From: Chalara sp. BL73
Taxonomy: Eukaryota; Ascomycota; Leotiomycetes; Helotiales
Direction: 5' to 3'
DNA length: 64,000 bases
Assembly: GCA_918026815.1 (NCBI GenBank)
Contig: CAKJVC010000114.1
Coordinates: 107,708-171,707, forward strand
A model generated the notes under the pieces. The model searched no databases and was not told the DNA's origin. It saw only the letters and a list, made by a program, of their open reading frames with translations. Of the stretch, positions 10,738-23,581 are shown in pieces (position 1 is the stretch's first letter; each line of letters begins with the position of its first letter). The position numbers and the translations under genes are program-made.

Positions 10738-12620
10738 GTAATATCTTGCTCTGCTGGGCAGGTCTATGAGCTAACGAAATCAGATATTAGTTTCGACGCA
10801 TTCAAATCAGAAATGTACCAAACAACAACCGGCATCTGCCTAGGGTCGCCGCTATCACCCATTTTGTACTTGTACGGCAATGCCAACTTAATGGAGGCTT
10901 GTAACCAAGAATATAACACCATCGCCACAGGATACATCGATGACGTAGCAATCCTACAGTGGGGAAGTTCAGCAGAAAAGACCTGTAACGAACTAGAGAG
11001 GACTATGCGACAAGCGACTGAATGGGCAAAGTGACACGCATCTGTCTTTGCCCCAGGCAAATTCCAGCTCACTTACCGCATGAGAAGGCGCCAAACAGAC
11101 ACTGAACACCAAATACAAGTAGAACAAATGGCTATCCACCCGCCTCCAAGCAGCAAATATCTGGGAGTCACGCTTGGTACAGCGCTAAACTGGAAACAGC
11201 ATATCCAAAACATAACAATCAAAATCTTGAAGTCTATCAGTGCACTTGCAAGCCTCGCTGGTTCGACATGGGGATCAGGAGTCACTGAACTCAGGAAGAT
11301 CTACCAAGCAGTCATTATCCCGCAGATAATGTATGGGTACTCTGCATGGTCGATCGCCCATAAACGCGGGGAAGGTTACACAAAGCAAACCTTGGACTCT
11401 CTTAAAACGCTTCAAGCGAAGGCGACCAGGATTATTGGGGGGGCGTACAAAGCAACGTCAGGCCCGGCCATAGACGTAGAACACCGCCTCTTTCCTGTAG
11501 AACAACAGATTTGGAAGTCAGGCGCCGAGACGGTCAGCGGAATCCTGTCCTTAAACAAAATGCCAGCCCTAGCAGGCTCCGAATCCTTCGGACAACGAGA
11601 AGTAGAAGGAGACGAGATCCATACCTGAGCCCTCTTGAACACATATATACTGTATATGTCGCAGAACCACAAGGCATCAGGTTGGCCCTTCAAATTGCAG
11701 ATGAAGACGCAGAGAGAGGAAACAAGAGATACAGGCTGGTTATCTTTACAGACAACCAAGCAGCTATCCGGACATTTCAGAACCCTACAGGCAGATCAGG
11801 TTTGTATATCGTAGCTGACGCGATACAACTCATAAATAAACTCCAAGGAGAACGCAGGATACGAGTCGAGATAAGGTGGGTACCAGCTTATACTGGCATC
11901 TGGAGAAACGAAGCCGCGGATAGAGCGGCCAAGAGAGCAGCCAAACGAGAGGTAGGAGCCAGCCAGGTGAACGAGAACGTCGTACAGACGAGGAAATACC
12001 ACTTGCAAGCAACCTTGAAGACTTGGGTTAAGAGGCAGACAAGAGCCGAATGGATAAACGGATGGAAAGCAGAAACGAGGGGACGAACTATGTTCAAGTA
12101 TACCTCGCAGCCATTACACAAGATTCTGCGACTACACCACGGCATAAAGAGGTGGCAGAGTGCTCTGCTTATCCGGATACGCACAGAGAAAATCGGGCTG
12201 ACAGACTTTCTGTGGAAGAGAAGAGTGTCGGAATTCGATGACCCGGATGCGACTTCTGAGAAGGACAGCAAACCGTGGACCACATCCTGCTGAGGTGCTA
12301 GCATACCACGACATTCGGAGAAGGGTATTTGGGAAGGGAGGAAGAATAGACCTAAGGGCAATTTTGAACGAGCCAAAATTAGCCACAAAGGGAATTAGAA
12401 TCATAAAACGGACGCGTCTCCTTGGGCAGTTTCGGAGGTGCGATGCAGCGCAAAGAGACAAAGCGGAGCACCGGGGGGAGACTGAAGGGAAGGTACAGAG
12501 ACAGGAGATGGCTAGTAGAAGCGGCAGCTAGTCACTGCAAAGTGATGAAGTGAGGTGCGCCTGCCAAGTGCGGCTAAGTGCACCTCGGCAACTGGCGCCG
12601 AAGCTGGACCTAGTGGGCAT
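10738..12620 (+). pseudogene. Tad-like LINE remnant: reverse transcriptase C-terminus and RNase H
   Basis: The frame from 10,738 carries late RT motifs, GSPLSPILYL near 10,850 and the catalytic YIDDVAIL near 10,936, then a TGA at 11,032-11,034 where Arg (CGA) is expected. The thumb region follows (SSKYLGVTLG near 11,153; GSTWGSG near 11,265). Near 11,630 the frame shifts and the first part of RNase H is missing. RNase H resumes with AEPQGIRLALQIA, FTDNQAAIRTF and NEAADRAAK; the conserved WVPAHTGI reads WVPAYTGI (His to Tyr). The zinc-knuckle-like tail (about 12,230-12,300) is split across frames. Endonuclease, ORF1 and the 5' half are absent, as in a 5'-truncated LINE. A 3' untranslated tail probably ends near 12,620. 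Confidence 0.8.
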
Positions 12621-12917
12621 AGCAGTTCTGTGGACAGCTGGATCCGTGTATCACATAATTAAATCATATATAAATATATAACGTGACGTAATCTATAAGC
12701 ATTTTGGTCACATAAGCATCCTGGTCAATTTTCTCAACCTTACACCTTCAAACATTAAGATTTATTAATTACAAAACTATATACCAACAAAACCTATATA
12801 AAATCAATTCAACGCCTTGGGCAAGTCCTTGCATTATGTGAAAATGATGCGCAAAGACTACATTTCGCTGCAGCCGTCTTCTAGACACCAAAACTTCTAT
12901 TGTATTTTCAATCGTTT
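12621..12917. other. AT-rich spacer
   Basis: About 300 bp between the LINE tail and the pogo relic. The part nearest 12,918 may hold more of the transposon 3' end; I found no clear terminal inverted repeat. Confidence 0.5.
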
Positions 12918-13905
12918 CTACAATATTTGGTATTTGTTCTTGCATTTTTGGCTCATTAAGCCTATCAAGAACATCAACGACTGTAAGAACACCGCCCTTT
13001 TGTACAAATTTTCGCCGATTTTTTTTTTTTTTTTTTTTTTTTTGCGTTGTTGGCGTTGTGAATTTGCAAAACGAAGAGCCTGATTACCAGCTTGTAAAAT
13101 CGTTGCACTTTGAATGGCCATTTCACAATCTTTAATTAATCGTTCAAATGAACTATCTGTGGAAAAAGATGAAGACGGCCGATTATATCGTTGTTTGATT
13201 ATTTTGACTTGTTGTATATCGACTACTGTATGTGGTGTTTTGGATATTAATGGAAAAGAAGTCGGTTCTGAGATTAGTGCAGTTGGTGTACGTTGTGGAA
13301 GACGATCAAGTATACGCTCTGAATTATACGGTACAAGACCGGTCGCCAAAAAACCAGCTTTTGTATTTTTTTTTCATTGATTGCTTGTGTGTGTACAATA
13401 TGATAGAGCGGTAGAAATTTGTCTTTGGTAATATGGTTAATACCGAGCCAAGCCTGTATTTCAACCTGTGCACCGTATGTACGTTTTAATGGAGTAAAAC
13501 AAACTACATCGAGTGGTTGCAAAATATGAAATGAGTGTGGAGACACACAAAGCGTAATAATCGTTTTTTTGCTTACAAAAGTCTTCGAATTATGCTGTAT
13601 GATGACTTCCGTGACCATCAAATATAAGTAGATGATAGCAGCCACTTGTACGACTTTCGGTATGCTTATGAAAATGTATCTATTTAAAGCCAATCTCATT
13701 GTCGGTCCATTCTATTTCACTTGCAGCAATATTCCAAGTACGTAGTAAACCGGCGTTTGTGTATCACGAAATTTGGTGACTTATTGCCTTTAATATTACT
13801 AGTGCAAGTAGAGCCCACCCGGGAGCACTAATATCATGTATAATTGTAGCCCATTCACGATTATCTGGCGAAATAATCTTTGACAAGGAGGTGATAAAGT
13901 TTTCA
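12918..13905 (-). pseudogene. Fot1/pogo (DDE_1) transposase relic, N-terminus missing
   Basis: Read on the minus strand from about 13,905: REWATIIHDISAPGWAL, then SEIEWTDNEIGFK, then LLIFDGHGSHHTA with the second catalytic Asp, SPHSFHILQPLDVVCFTPLK with the third, and NHITKDKFLPLYHI. After a frameshift near 13,350-13,365 the C-terminal ATGLVPYNSERILDRL and a basic tail follow, ending at 12,918. Several stops (TGA, TAG, TAA) fall at Trp or Gln positions, a RIP pattern. A run of more than 20 T at about 13,019-13,042 encodes a poly-Lys stretch. The DNA-binding N-terminal third is absent. Confidence 0.8.
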
Positions 13906-14058
13906 AGTTAGTGGGTGCCCTCTATCGAGAGCAGTAATAAAATGATTTTGTTCCTATGGTCCTGCTCGCTCACTCTTCCCTTTAAAAGTTGCGCAGAAGA
14001 GGCGCCGCTCAGATAGTTAATGTCTTCGCATTTTTCAAGTATATCGGGGGGTATTTAT

Positions 14059-17000
14059 TCACTTTATTCCTAACCTCTGTGCGGCGAGGATAGTCTGAAG
14101 ATGCATTGTAGGGTGACCTAAGATTTCCTCTACTGTGATGCAGATGCCCTCTCGACGGTAAAATGCCGAAAGTTGAGCAGCCGCAAAAAGATTGCCCCAT
14201 ATATCGAAGAATGGTATGTTCGGATCGCAAAGGTCATCGCCAGCGCAATCTCCACCTATGTTCAAGACAAACTTCCATGCACGCTCAACAATCGACTGGT
14301 AATAAGTCGCGGACGCTTTTGGTAATTGAGTGTCATTACACAACAGCAACTGCTTTATTTGTCCGTCGTCGCTCGGAAAAGGTATCCTTGTGTTGGGGGT
14401 ACTCCAACTCGAGGGTGAGGGTAGTTGCGCGTTGACATCCATCGAAAACTGCATTATAGTAGAACATAGGCTCTCCAATACTTCTTCAGCGAAGGATCGC
14501 GAAATAACTCGCTTGGAGTAATTCAATGACACGTCTATGCTCGCTCCGTGCAACGATGTCAATATTGCTATATCGACAACATCATGCGGTGCAGTGACAG
14601 CCCCAATATTGCAATTAACATCACCGAAACGGTAGGATGTGAGAATTTCATCTAGGTTTTGATGTTGCACCACGGAGCCAAACCGCGACCATAGAGGCCA
14701 CCCGGTACATCGTTTCACAATATGTCGAAAACCCATTGTTTCAAAAGGTATGGCTTCAAGATGTTGGTTTTGAACAAGGTGAAGAAGGTCCAACACAGTC
14801 GAGGACTGAAAGCGAACTCGTACTGGGACAGCATTGATACAGGGACCAACTATTTGGTCAATCCCTTCAAGAAGCAGGTTTCGGCCAGACACCACCTGTC
14901 CAAAAACAACATCATCTAGCCCTGAAAGCTGGGCTAAGACAAAGGCCCAAGCGGCCTTAGCCAGGGACGCAAAGGTTATGCCTTGAGATGTAAGAGAAAT
15001 GGTTGGAATACTTCGCACGATGAAAGAGTCAATATGGTTCTCATAAGAAGGAATTTTGCAGTGTGAAAAGGTTGTCATCGAGGAGTTTTTGAGAAGTGTC
15101 CGCCAAAACTGCTCAGCTTCCATCTCGTTCTTTCCAGTAACAGCATAAACAAAGTCTGAGAAAGATGGGCGGGCTTCTATCCTCTCACCGAAATATGCGG
15201 TTTTCAGGTCCCCAATCACGGTGGGAAAGCAGAGTCCATCGTACTGAGCATGAGAAAGCTTCATTATCAAGCGCGAGTTGTATGTTCCACGTTCCAGGAA
15301 CATGAATCGGACAATTCCATCACCTGGAGCAAAATCTAGTGATTTGTCTGTATTGATCAACTGCTCCGATAGATCCTCGATTGAGCCTTCGCATTCATAC
15401 CGTTGGAACTCGAAAGGGACAGATCGGAGCACAATTTGAAAGACACGTAATTGATAGGCGAAGAAAACTGTGCGGAAGATAGGATGATGCGAGACTACGG
15501 CTTGACAGGCGCTCTCCAGACGTGAGGAGTTGACATATCCGTCGAAATCAAGTGTGAAATAGTGAATATTACCGCGCTTCTGGCTGAGGCCAAAGGCGAT
15601 CATAGCCGCTTGTATATCTGTGGCGACTAGTGCATCCTCGATGTTGGACCGGTTGGAAGAAATCTGAGGGCATACAACCCTTTCCAAAAACCCTTCGACA
15701 TCGGATAAGTGTAGACTTGAGAATCGCGGACGAATGTGCCTCTTGGCGGACAGGGCGAACCGGTCAGGGACAGATAATGCCAGAGACAGGTCCGACAGTA
15801 TTGGGTGGCTGAATATATCAGCGACGGATAGATGAATGTCTACATCTCGTGCAAAGGCAACCGACCGCATCGCGGTAAACGAGTCTCCACCTAACTTAAA
15901 AAAGTTATCACTAGTTTTGATACTGCATGCCGGCACATTCAACGCTCTCGCCCAGATCTGCTGCACCTGCTTCTCAATCTCCACAGATGTTAGGGAGTTA
16001 GCACACTGCAGCGGTGCATCTTGGAAGAAGCTCCCCTCGATCTCCGCGCTTTTTAATGGCGTATATGGCTGCATTTTGGTTTCGGTAGCACCCTCGGCGG
16101 CCGTTGCAAGGCGAGACAAGTCCGATAGTCTCGGATGGTTGAATACATCAGCCATGGACAGACAGATACCAGCACTGCGTGCTGAGGCAACCAGCCGCAT
16201 CGCGACAACTGAGTCTCCGCCCAACTCAAAAAAGTTTTCGCTGATTCCGGTGTTGCCGGTCTGTACATTTAGCACTTTCGCCCAGATCTGTTGCAACTGG
16301 TTTTCCACTTCCGCCGATGGTGCTCGCTTTACAACGCTAAGAAAATGAGGAGCTGTTAGGTCTGGACTAGAGCACGCTTGATCTTCGGCTAGGCTGGACA
16401 CACATGCGTCCACCGTATCCGGGCTCGTGCCGTTATTCTTCCATTCATTAAAGAGGCGGAATTGCTTGATGTCTTGCCCTGGGTTCGAGATGATTTCTCT
16501 CAGCGCTGTGGCATATGCGCATGCAATGTCCGACACGTATTTTTCGGACATGCCTCGCTTGAGGTAGCGAAGGGTCAAAGATATTGTCTCCTTGGATTCT
16601 ATAGCATTCATCACTATATCGTACTGGTAAAATGGTTAATTTACGCTGCTATAACACCGACATTTAGATTTATCCTCACCTCTGAAGGGTCTTCCCACTT
16701 TATATCCCGAAACTCGAAGGTGCCACTCTTCCATGATTCGGTCTGCCATTTTTGTACAGATATCCCGCTATTGAACAAAGGCCTTCCACACATTCTCAGT
16801 TCATGCTGAATTTCAGTAAGGTGACAGGCATGCTGATACGGAAGGCTGCTGAGGAAATCATTTTGCACTCTGTGGAGAACCTTAGAGATTGATTCTGTAG
16901 GGTTAAATTTTACTCGACAGATCAGTATGTTGATATATGGGCCAACAGCATCCTGCACATCGGGAATCGGAACTTCTCTTCCAGAGCCTATGCAACCAAA

Positions 17001-20000
17001 GCAAACATCGTCCTCACCAAGATAACTGGAGAGCAGTAACGCCCACGCCGTTCGGAGTACATTATAGATGGACACGCCGCATTGCTGACAAAATGTACGT
17101 AACCGGGAAGCATCGAGTGAAACACCGATTGTTCCGCTACCTGTTTGTCGTTCTAATCCTTGATCCAGGACTGGGAAATAACAGGGAATGGCACCTTTCA
17201 CATATCGCCTCCAGTATCCAATCACATTGGTCGCTTTCTGGCCCTGAATATAGGAGACAAAGTTTCTGTAAAGAGGTCCGGGGCCACATGGTAACATGCT
17301 ATCATATGCTAAGCTCAGATCACGGAAAATGAGTGACAGAGAGATACCATCCATAATGGCATGACTGACCTCCAAATTGAGGAGTATGCGTCCTTCTGAT
17401 GTCGTATAGATTGTGAGCCGGTGCGGTGGTCGACATTTTTCAACGCCATTAGAGCAACGACCAGGAAGCGTTTTAGCGAGGCCATTTTCATTGTCGTCCT
17501 CATAATCCCCTTGAACATAGCTTACTGCTGCTATTATCTTCTTTAATACCACTTGCCCAAAATCGCCATCATCGCACATATTTTCTATAAACACAGTCCT
17601 GAGGATTGGGTGACGGTCGACAACCTTTTGCCAAGCTACCCCAAAGCGTTGCGCATCAGCTGAGCCTTGTCCTTCCAATGGTATAACTTCTCTGACTATT
17701 TGCATATGATAAAGTGTCGGCTGTTTTGCCTGGCTAATTAACATTCCTTGCTGTGATGAGGAACAAGAATAAGCATCCTCTATTTCTCCCTTCAATATTC
17801 CCATGCTTGGAAGTGTCGTACTGATGAGTTTTGCTAAAGCCGTATAGCTCAGCGGCAGAAGGGGAAAATCACTGAGTGTATACTCGATACTCCTTTGCAC
17901 AAGTTGCACAGCAACTTCCCTGAGCGTACTCTCACACTCGCGGACCCAGTGTTTGATACGGTCCGTATGGTTCATATGACAGTTATACTGGAAACAGAAG
18001 TGTAAATTACCCTCCTTGACTGTTGCCGTAATTTCCAGCAATGTTAAGCGGCGCAAGTCTCCACCGCATTCTCTGAGTATCTGAGAAGTCGCCCAGGGTA
18101 ACTGGCGAAACAACGCGTCGCTACACTCTAGCTGCTGGTATATGCCTTCATAGTTGAATAGAACTTCCATCTCGGAATGTTTGACAAACGCCTTGGATCC
18201 TTCGGGGTGGAGGAATCGAGAGGTGAAGTATGACCAGCCATTGTCAGAGATTCGGCGACGTTGATCTTTCGTATGTCGAATTGTCTTTACAACATCCTCT
18301 CTGTCATCCACGGCAACCCACAAGGGGTACAACGTCGTGAACCACCCTACTGTTCTAGACAAGTTAATCGAGGCATGCCATGGTTCACGACCGTGGCCCT
18401 CGTTAAAAACGGCTGGCGTCCTACGCTCTGGAAATGCCCGGCTGAATGAATGAGTGACAGCTGATAATAGGAGCTCGACAGGTTCTGTTCGAAGGGCGTT
18501 ATTGCATATTCCGAATAACTTTGCCGCCACCTCACGCTCAATAGTGAATTGTTCAGTCATTGTGTCTTTGAATTGATTCAGACGTTCTTTCATTCCCCAA
18601 AAGTCATAGTCGGGTTCCTCAATGTCGAACGGAAGAGTGTTGCCTGGGTTGAGGTGCTGCCGGCAATGTTTGGCTTGTGCGCGGCTCCAAGCTTGAAATG
18701 GTAAAGGTTTTGGCGCGGATAGCGTACCATGCCGTAAGAATTCTTCTAAATCTGACAAAACAATGCGCCAGGATACCAGGTCTATAACAAGATGATGAGC
18801 CGTCAGGAATAGTATTTGTTTATCTCCACCGATAAAGAGGTCAGCAGCGAATACCGGCCCATTTTGAATGTTTAAACTCTCCTGACTCCTCATCACAGTC
18901 GATGCTATATCCTCCATTTCAATTGAATCATGACAGCTAAGTTGATAAGATCCCGGCACTTCAGAAGTAATCTTCTGGGTCCACCGCCCGTCTGACTCAT
19001 GTCTGAATCGAGCCCGGAGCATAGAGTGTTGCTCAATGATAGCTTCAATGGCATGTGCCATATCCTCCGCCGATATTTTCTTGGTAAGCTGTAGCAAGAA
19101 ACTCTGGTTGAAATAATGACGGTCATCATGTATCAAATCAAAGTAAAACTGCTGAATTGGGGACAATTCAAATGGAGTGTTGAGTTGATCTTCAGTTTCA
19201 CTTTCAGTAATATAGATCAAGTCTTTCGTGGCCCGAAGATTCAGAGCAAGTTGCCGAATGGTCTTGCATTGCAGGATTTCCTGCGAAGTGACCACCATAT
19301 TCGCGGCTCGGCATCTTGCCATAACGGCTATAGCTGAGATAGAGTCGCCTCCAAGATTCAAAAAAGACTTGTCCATTCGAACCTTATACGAAGGGATGTT
19401 AAGCACTTGACCCCATATTCTCTGCAACTGCTCTTCTAGTGCGCTTCCAGGATCCGACCGCACGTCTTCATCTGAAAGCTCACTATGAGCCTGAAACTCC
19501 TCCTCGCCCATATTTCGTATCCAGGTCGTAATCCCTGCTCTATGCAGCTTTCCAGACGAGAGTAGGGGAATATCTTCCACTACCATCCATGTAGCTGGAA
19601 TCATGTAGACAGGCAGTTTGTGAGAGAGACTCTTGCGTATCTCGGTAACTTTCGCTGCTGCCTCACCTTTCCGAGATCTAGAGACAACACGGATCTCATT
19701 ACCCCTTCTCGCTTCTAATGCCATTTCAATATTGTACAATGACACGACCGCGACAAGCTGCCGGTTTCGTGATTCAGAATCACGAACAACAACGATGGCA
19801 CTCTTTACTTCCGGATTGGCTGTCAGATGGTATTCGATCTCTCCGAGCTCCGCTCTCTGCCCCCGTATCTTAACCTGCGAATCCTTCCGTCCCACAAAAT
19901 TAATCGTGCCATCCAAGTTATACTGTACAAGGTCGCCCGTCCTATACAGTCGCCGCGGCCGCCCAGTACCATCATCTGGAATCCAGGCTGGATTTTTTAT

Positions 20001-21898
20001 GAATGCTGCATCTGTTTTCGTCTTGTCATTGAGGTAACCGCGACCTAAACATGGCCCTTCGATAAGAAGCTCTCCTACTGCCCCTATCGGACTTAGTCGG
20101 TTTATATTCGAGATGTCAACAATCCAACAAATCGCTCCTACTGCTCGTCCAATACACCTCGCATCAGACTTCTCCCTAGTGAGCTCTTGATATACACAAC
20201 CGACAGCACACTCAGTCGGCCCATAGCCGTTGAATAATTGAACTCTGTCAATCCATTCATCTACATCCTTTTGGGAGGCTGCTTCTCCCACAAGGACAAG
20301 CGTTTTAAGGCGAGCAACATGCTGAGGTTCAATTAATCTAACAACGGATGGTGCAAAACTGGCCCAGTTAACATCCATACGGTTTATGACCTGAGTCATA
20401 TTATTGACACGTTCATCTTCAGATGGGTTGCAAATACAGCCTCCAAAGATCAAGGTCGTTAGAATCTCCACGAGACAAGCATCGAAGCTGTAAGAGGCGA
20501 ACTGAAACACTCGACTCCCAGGCCCTATGTGCAGAGTCTCCCCTTGTCCCAGAGCGCTTGAGCAGTATGATGCGTGCTCAATCACGCAGCCTTTTGGCGT
20601 TCCAGTACTTCCAGATGTGAAGATTACGTATACCGCGTTGCTGGGGCAGACCGAAGTGCACGGTATACCGCTCCCCGCTGGGAGTTGCGCTAATGTCGAC
20701 TCGCTAATTACAACCACCTTGTCTGCCAGCGAAGAAAGCAGACGCTCGTGTTGAGCCGATGATAAAACAACGCTGGCCCTGACTTGAATTATGATGCTCT
20801 CCAGACGGCCTGTCGGGGAAGATGAGTCAAGGGGAACGAACACCCCACCAGCCTTCATAACTGCCAACATCGCTACAATCATCCATATCGATTTCTCAAA
20901 GCACAGTGGCACCATCACTTCTGGCCCTACACCGAGGTAAACAAGGTGATGCGCCAGCTGTGTTGATAGCATATCGAGATCTTTGTATGACATGTTGCCA
21001 TCCCACGAACAGATTGCCTGAGAGTCGGGTTGCAAACGCGCTCGATCTTCGATTAGCCTATGCACACATGCATCAGTCTTCTTCTGCACAGTGCCACCCC
21101 AGCGCAATATCTGCTTCCGATCCTGCTCACTAAGAGGGTCAAGTTGCTCAATATCTTGACCTGGATTCGCAATTATTTCGTTCAGTGATGTGACGAAAGT
21201 ATTAACAACATGGCCCGCCTGACTATCCGATAAAATGGAGGTGTCATATTTGAGCACAATATTAATCTGTTCCCTTAAGTGGGTTATGTCCATGACAAGG
21301 TCATGCTGCATAAGTCAGCCGAAATTTCCCGGGAATAGGCAGATCTTTAGGTAGTGCTTCGTACCTTAGTAGTTTCGCCCTTGTCTGACAAGGTGGTGCT
21401 GTATTGAGTGAGCGATGGTAAAGGTGACTGCTGAATCACTGAAATTGCTGTGTTGAAAAGCTGATCATTCAGCGTTTGGGTAATTTCTGCTGAAAATTGG
21501 ACCTTCCAGAGCATGCCATCGTCAAATTTGTCTTGCATTTGTCGAAGTTGATTGATAATGGAACCTTCAATCAATTGTGCGCGACAAATGAGTAGTCCTG
21601 AGGGCTGTCTAGTAGTCTCTCTATTTCTGATAGCAGTAGAGCCATCCTCAGAAATGAGATAAACGAAACAGATCAAATCAGTGGGCATATAACGGCGGAG
21701 GACGAGTGCCCATGCAGTTTGAAAGACGACAAAAGGCGAAATTCTTTCTTTCTCAGACAAGTTCATGAGTCGACTCGTTTCATAAAGTAGTACTTTTGTC
21801 GCCCTTTCCTCCCCTGCGCGATGTGCTCTGTCAAATAGGGTAGGAATGCGAAATGGCCTAGTGCCTCTCAGGAGCTCTTTTCGGTATTCATCCATCAT
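14059..21898 (-). CDS. Nonribosomal peptide synthetase, C(partial)-A-T-E-C-T-T-C-T*
   Basis: A minus-strand gene of three exons: 21,898-21,365, 21,305-16,680 and 16,623-14,059. The introns of 59 and 56 bp have GTACGA/GCAG and GTGAGG/CAG borders and keep the frame, giving 2,574 residues without a stop. Domains: C-terminal half of a condensation domain (1-250); adenylation (about 260-780) with IFTSGSTGTPKG, NGYGPTE and the SSGK lysine; carrier with LGGDSIS (near 834); epimerisation with HHLVIDLVSW, EGHGRE and TVGWFTTLYP; condensation with SHAIMDG; two tandem carriers (LGGDSVVAM and LGGDSFTAM); condensation with SHAQYDG; and a last carrier-like domain whose LGGDS reads IWGNL. The frame opens inside a condensation domain, so the 5' end is missing or lies in exons I cannot see; a Tc1 element sits about 385 bp upstream. 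My reading of the adenylation pocket is D-A-V-S-V-V-G-V-G-K, substrate unassigned. The epimerase implies a D-residue. Confidence 0.85.
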
Positions 21899-22283
21899 GG
21901 AGTCTATTTCGTGCTAGATACCTCGGTCACTGGAACAACTGAAGTAAAGAGAAGAAAGGGGATACTGGATTCAATTGAGAAAACAGCAAAATGATGCGAA
22001 TGCGAAGTGAATCCTGCGATGTTCCACTCAACTTTCGCTATTTTCGAAAAATCCTTAGCTGCTTGTACAAAGTGCGTTCTGGGATTTGCAATACACATGC
22101 GATTTCTATTTACTGGGTTGTTATACAGCCAGCCTGCGGCCAGTCTGCATAATCAATTTCCTCACTGCGTTAAGGCATCGACGCCATCTGTCACCGGATC
22201 GCTGATTGTGTAATTTTGGCAAATCTGAGCGACGATCTTTCAATATTTTAGGTCTGGGCTTATAAAGTATAATGTATAAGCTA
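21899..22283. other. Region upstream of the NRPS frame
   Basis: It should hold the missing N-terminal half of the first condensation domain, but none of the minus-strand frames resembles it. A CTAG acceptor-like site at 21,912-21,915, just upstream of the first in-frame Met, could mark an exon border. Confidence 0.45.
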
Positions 22284-22395
22284 CAACTTTTTTATGGGAA
22301 ATAAATATAAATTTGGTTAGCGTGCTTGGTAGCGACCAGGGTGGTTTTCAAGGTCAGTCAACCAACACCTCTATTTTTTTCTAATGCTGCTTTTA
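22284..22395 (+). repeat. Left terminal inverted repeat of the Tc1 element
   Basis: Pairs with 23,471-23,581 over about 112 bp, with one indel and scattered transition differences. Confidence 0.85.
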
Positions 22396-22412
22396 GTTTA
22401 CTATTCTAACTA

Positions 22413-23460
22413 TTGTTACAAAGAATATTCCAACTCCAAAAACAACTATTTCAACAACTAGAGACGATAGAGTTTGAGTCCATACTCTTTATTATTGTGC
22501 CAATTATACAGTCGAGCAGAATATTATTGAAATTATCCCTCACTCAACGACAAATCTACTATGCCCTCAATCATCCCTTGACACCAAAGAAGATTAAGTG
22601 TGGCCGACGACCATTTCTCGATACACCAAAGCGAAAGCAATTGATCGAATGGATATGCAGTTCGAAGGTTAGTCGTCGAATATTATGGGAGGAGATACCA
22701 GAGATTCGCGGTTGGCCTTGTAGTATTGATGCAATTCGAACGGTGTTTAAAAAAGGAGGAATATGTTCGACGAAATGCACAAACTCGACTACATATGCCC
22801 GAAACCAATCGTATACTACGATTAGAGTTTGCCAAATCTCATGTCAATTGGACCGACAAACAACGGGCATCAATGCTATGAAGCGATGAAACTTGGGCTA
22901 AATCAGATAGACAAAGGAAGATCAAAGTTACTCGAAAACGTGGTTCAACCGAAATTCGTTGTGTTGAACCATATTGGCAACGCCGGATTGGATGGATGCT
23001 TTGAGGCTGCATAAGTGGTCGATATGGCAAAGGACCTCATTTGTTTTAGGAGAAAGATTGGGATAGCATTACTAGCAACTTATATTCCGAGTGTGTGCTA
23101 CCAATTGTGAAAGAATATATGGATTGACATCCAGGGCTAGTTTTTCAACAGTATAATGCTCAGCCACATTCAGCTACTAATACGACTTTTGCTTTTATAT
23201 GTTTGGGTATTGCAGCTATAAAATGACCACCATTTCAACCAGATTTAAACCCAATTGAAACAGTGTGAAACTAGTTGAAAGACGCTATAAAGGCTATTGA
23301 CCCAAATATTCACCGGTCCTATCCTAGATTTATAGCTACTATTAGCCAAGCTTGGGCTTCCACTGATAATGATCAAATATTAGAACTGGTCTCAAGAGAC
23401 TCAATGAGATAGCGTTGTCAAGATGTAATTGATGCAAATGGTATGAATACTAAGTGGTAG
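22413..23460 (+). pseudogene. Tc1-type DDE transposase pseudogene
   Basis: Helix-turn-helix region at the start (LTQRQIYYALNHPLTPKK, about 22,535-22,590), then EIRGWPCSIDAIRTVFKKGG. A frameshift near 22,755 moves the rest to another frame: the first catalytic motif SDETWAKSD near 22,890, the second reading QQYNAQPHSA near 23,150 (normally QQDNA, so Asp to Tyr), and the third LNPIETVWN near 23,250. There are many TGA/TAG/TAA codons at Trp and Gln positions. It cannot make an active enzyme. Confidence 0.85.
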
Positions 23461-23470
23461 ATTAAAATGG

Positions 23471-23581
23471 TAAAAGCAGCATTAGAAAAGAATAGAGGTG
23501 TTGGTTGACTGACCTCGAAAACCACCCTGGTCGCTACTAAGCACGCTAATCAAATTTACATTTATTTCCTATTAAAGGTTG
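23471..23581 (-). repeat. Right terminal inverted repeat of the Tc1 element
   Basis: Reverse-complement partner of 22,284-22,395; ends GGTTG next to a TA. Confidence 0.85.

Larger units (their letters stand above)
22284..23581 (+). mobile_element. Tc1/mariner element with long terminal inverted repeats
   Basis: A 1,298-bp element bounded by TA dinucleotides (22,282-22,283 and 23,582-23,583). The ends are inverted repeats of about 112 bp, starting CAACYTTT and including a block around GACCAGGGTGGTTTTC. Arm differences are largely G/A and C/T, in keeping with RIP. An inner TA-flanked boundary (at GCGACCAGG) is also possible, because the symmetry spans both. Confidence 0.85.

Noticed and set aside
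15836..16348. Plus-strand frames opposite the NRPS
   Set aside because: They are shadows of the well-conserved minus-strand carrier domains.
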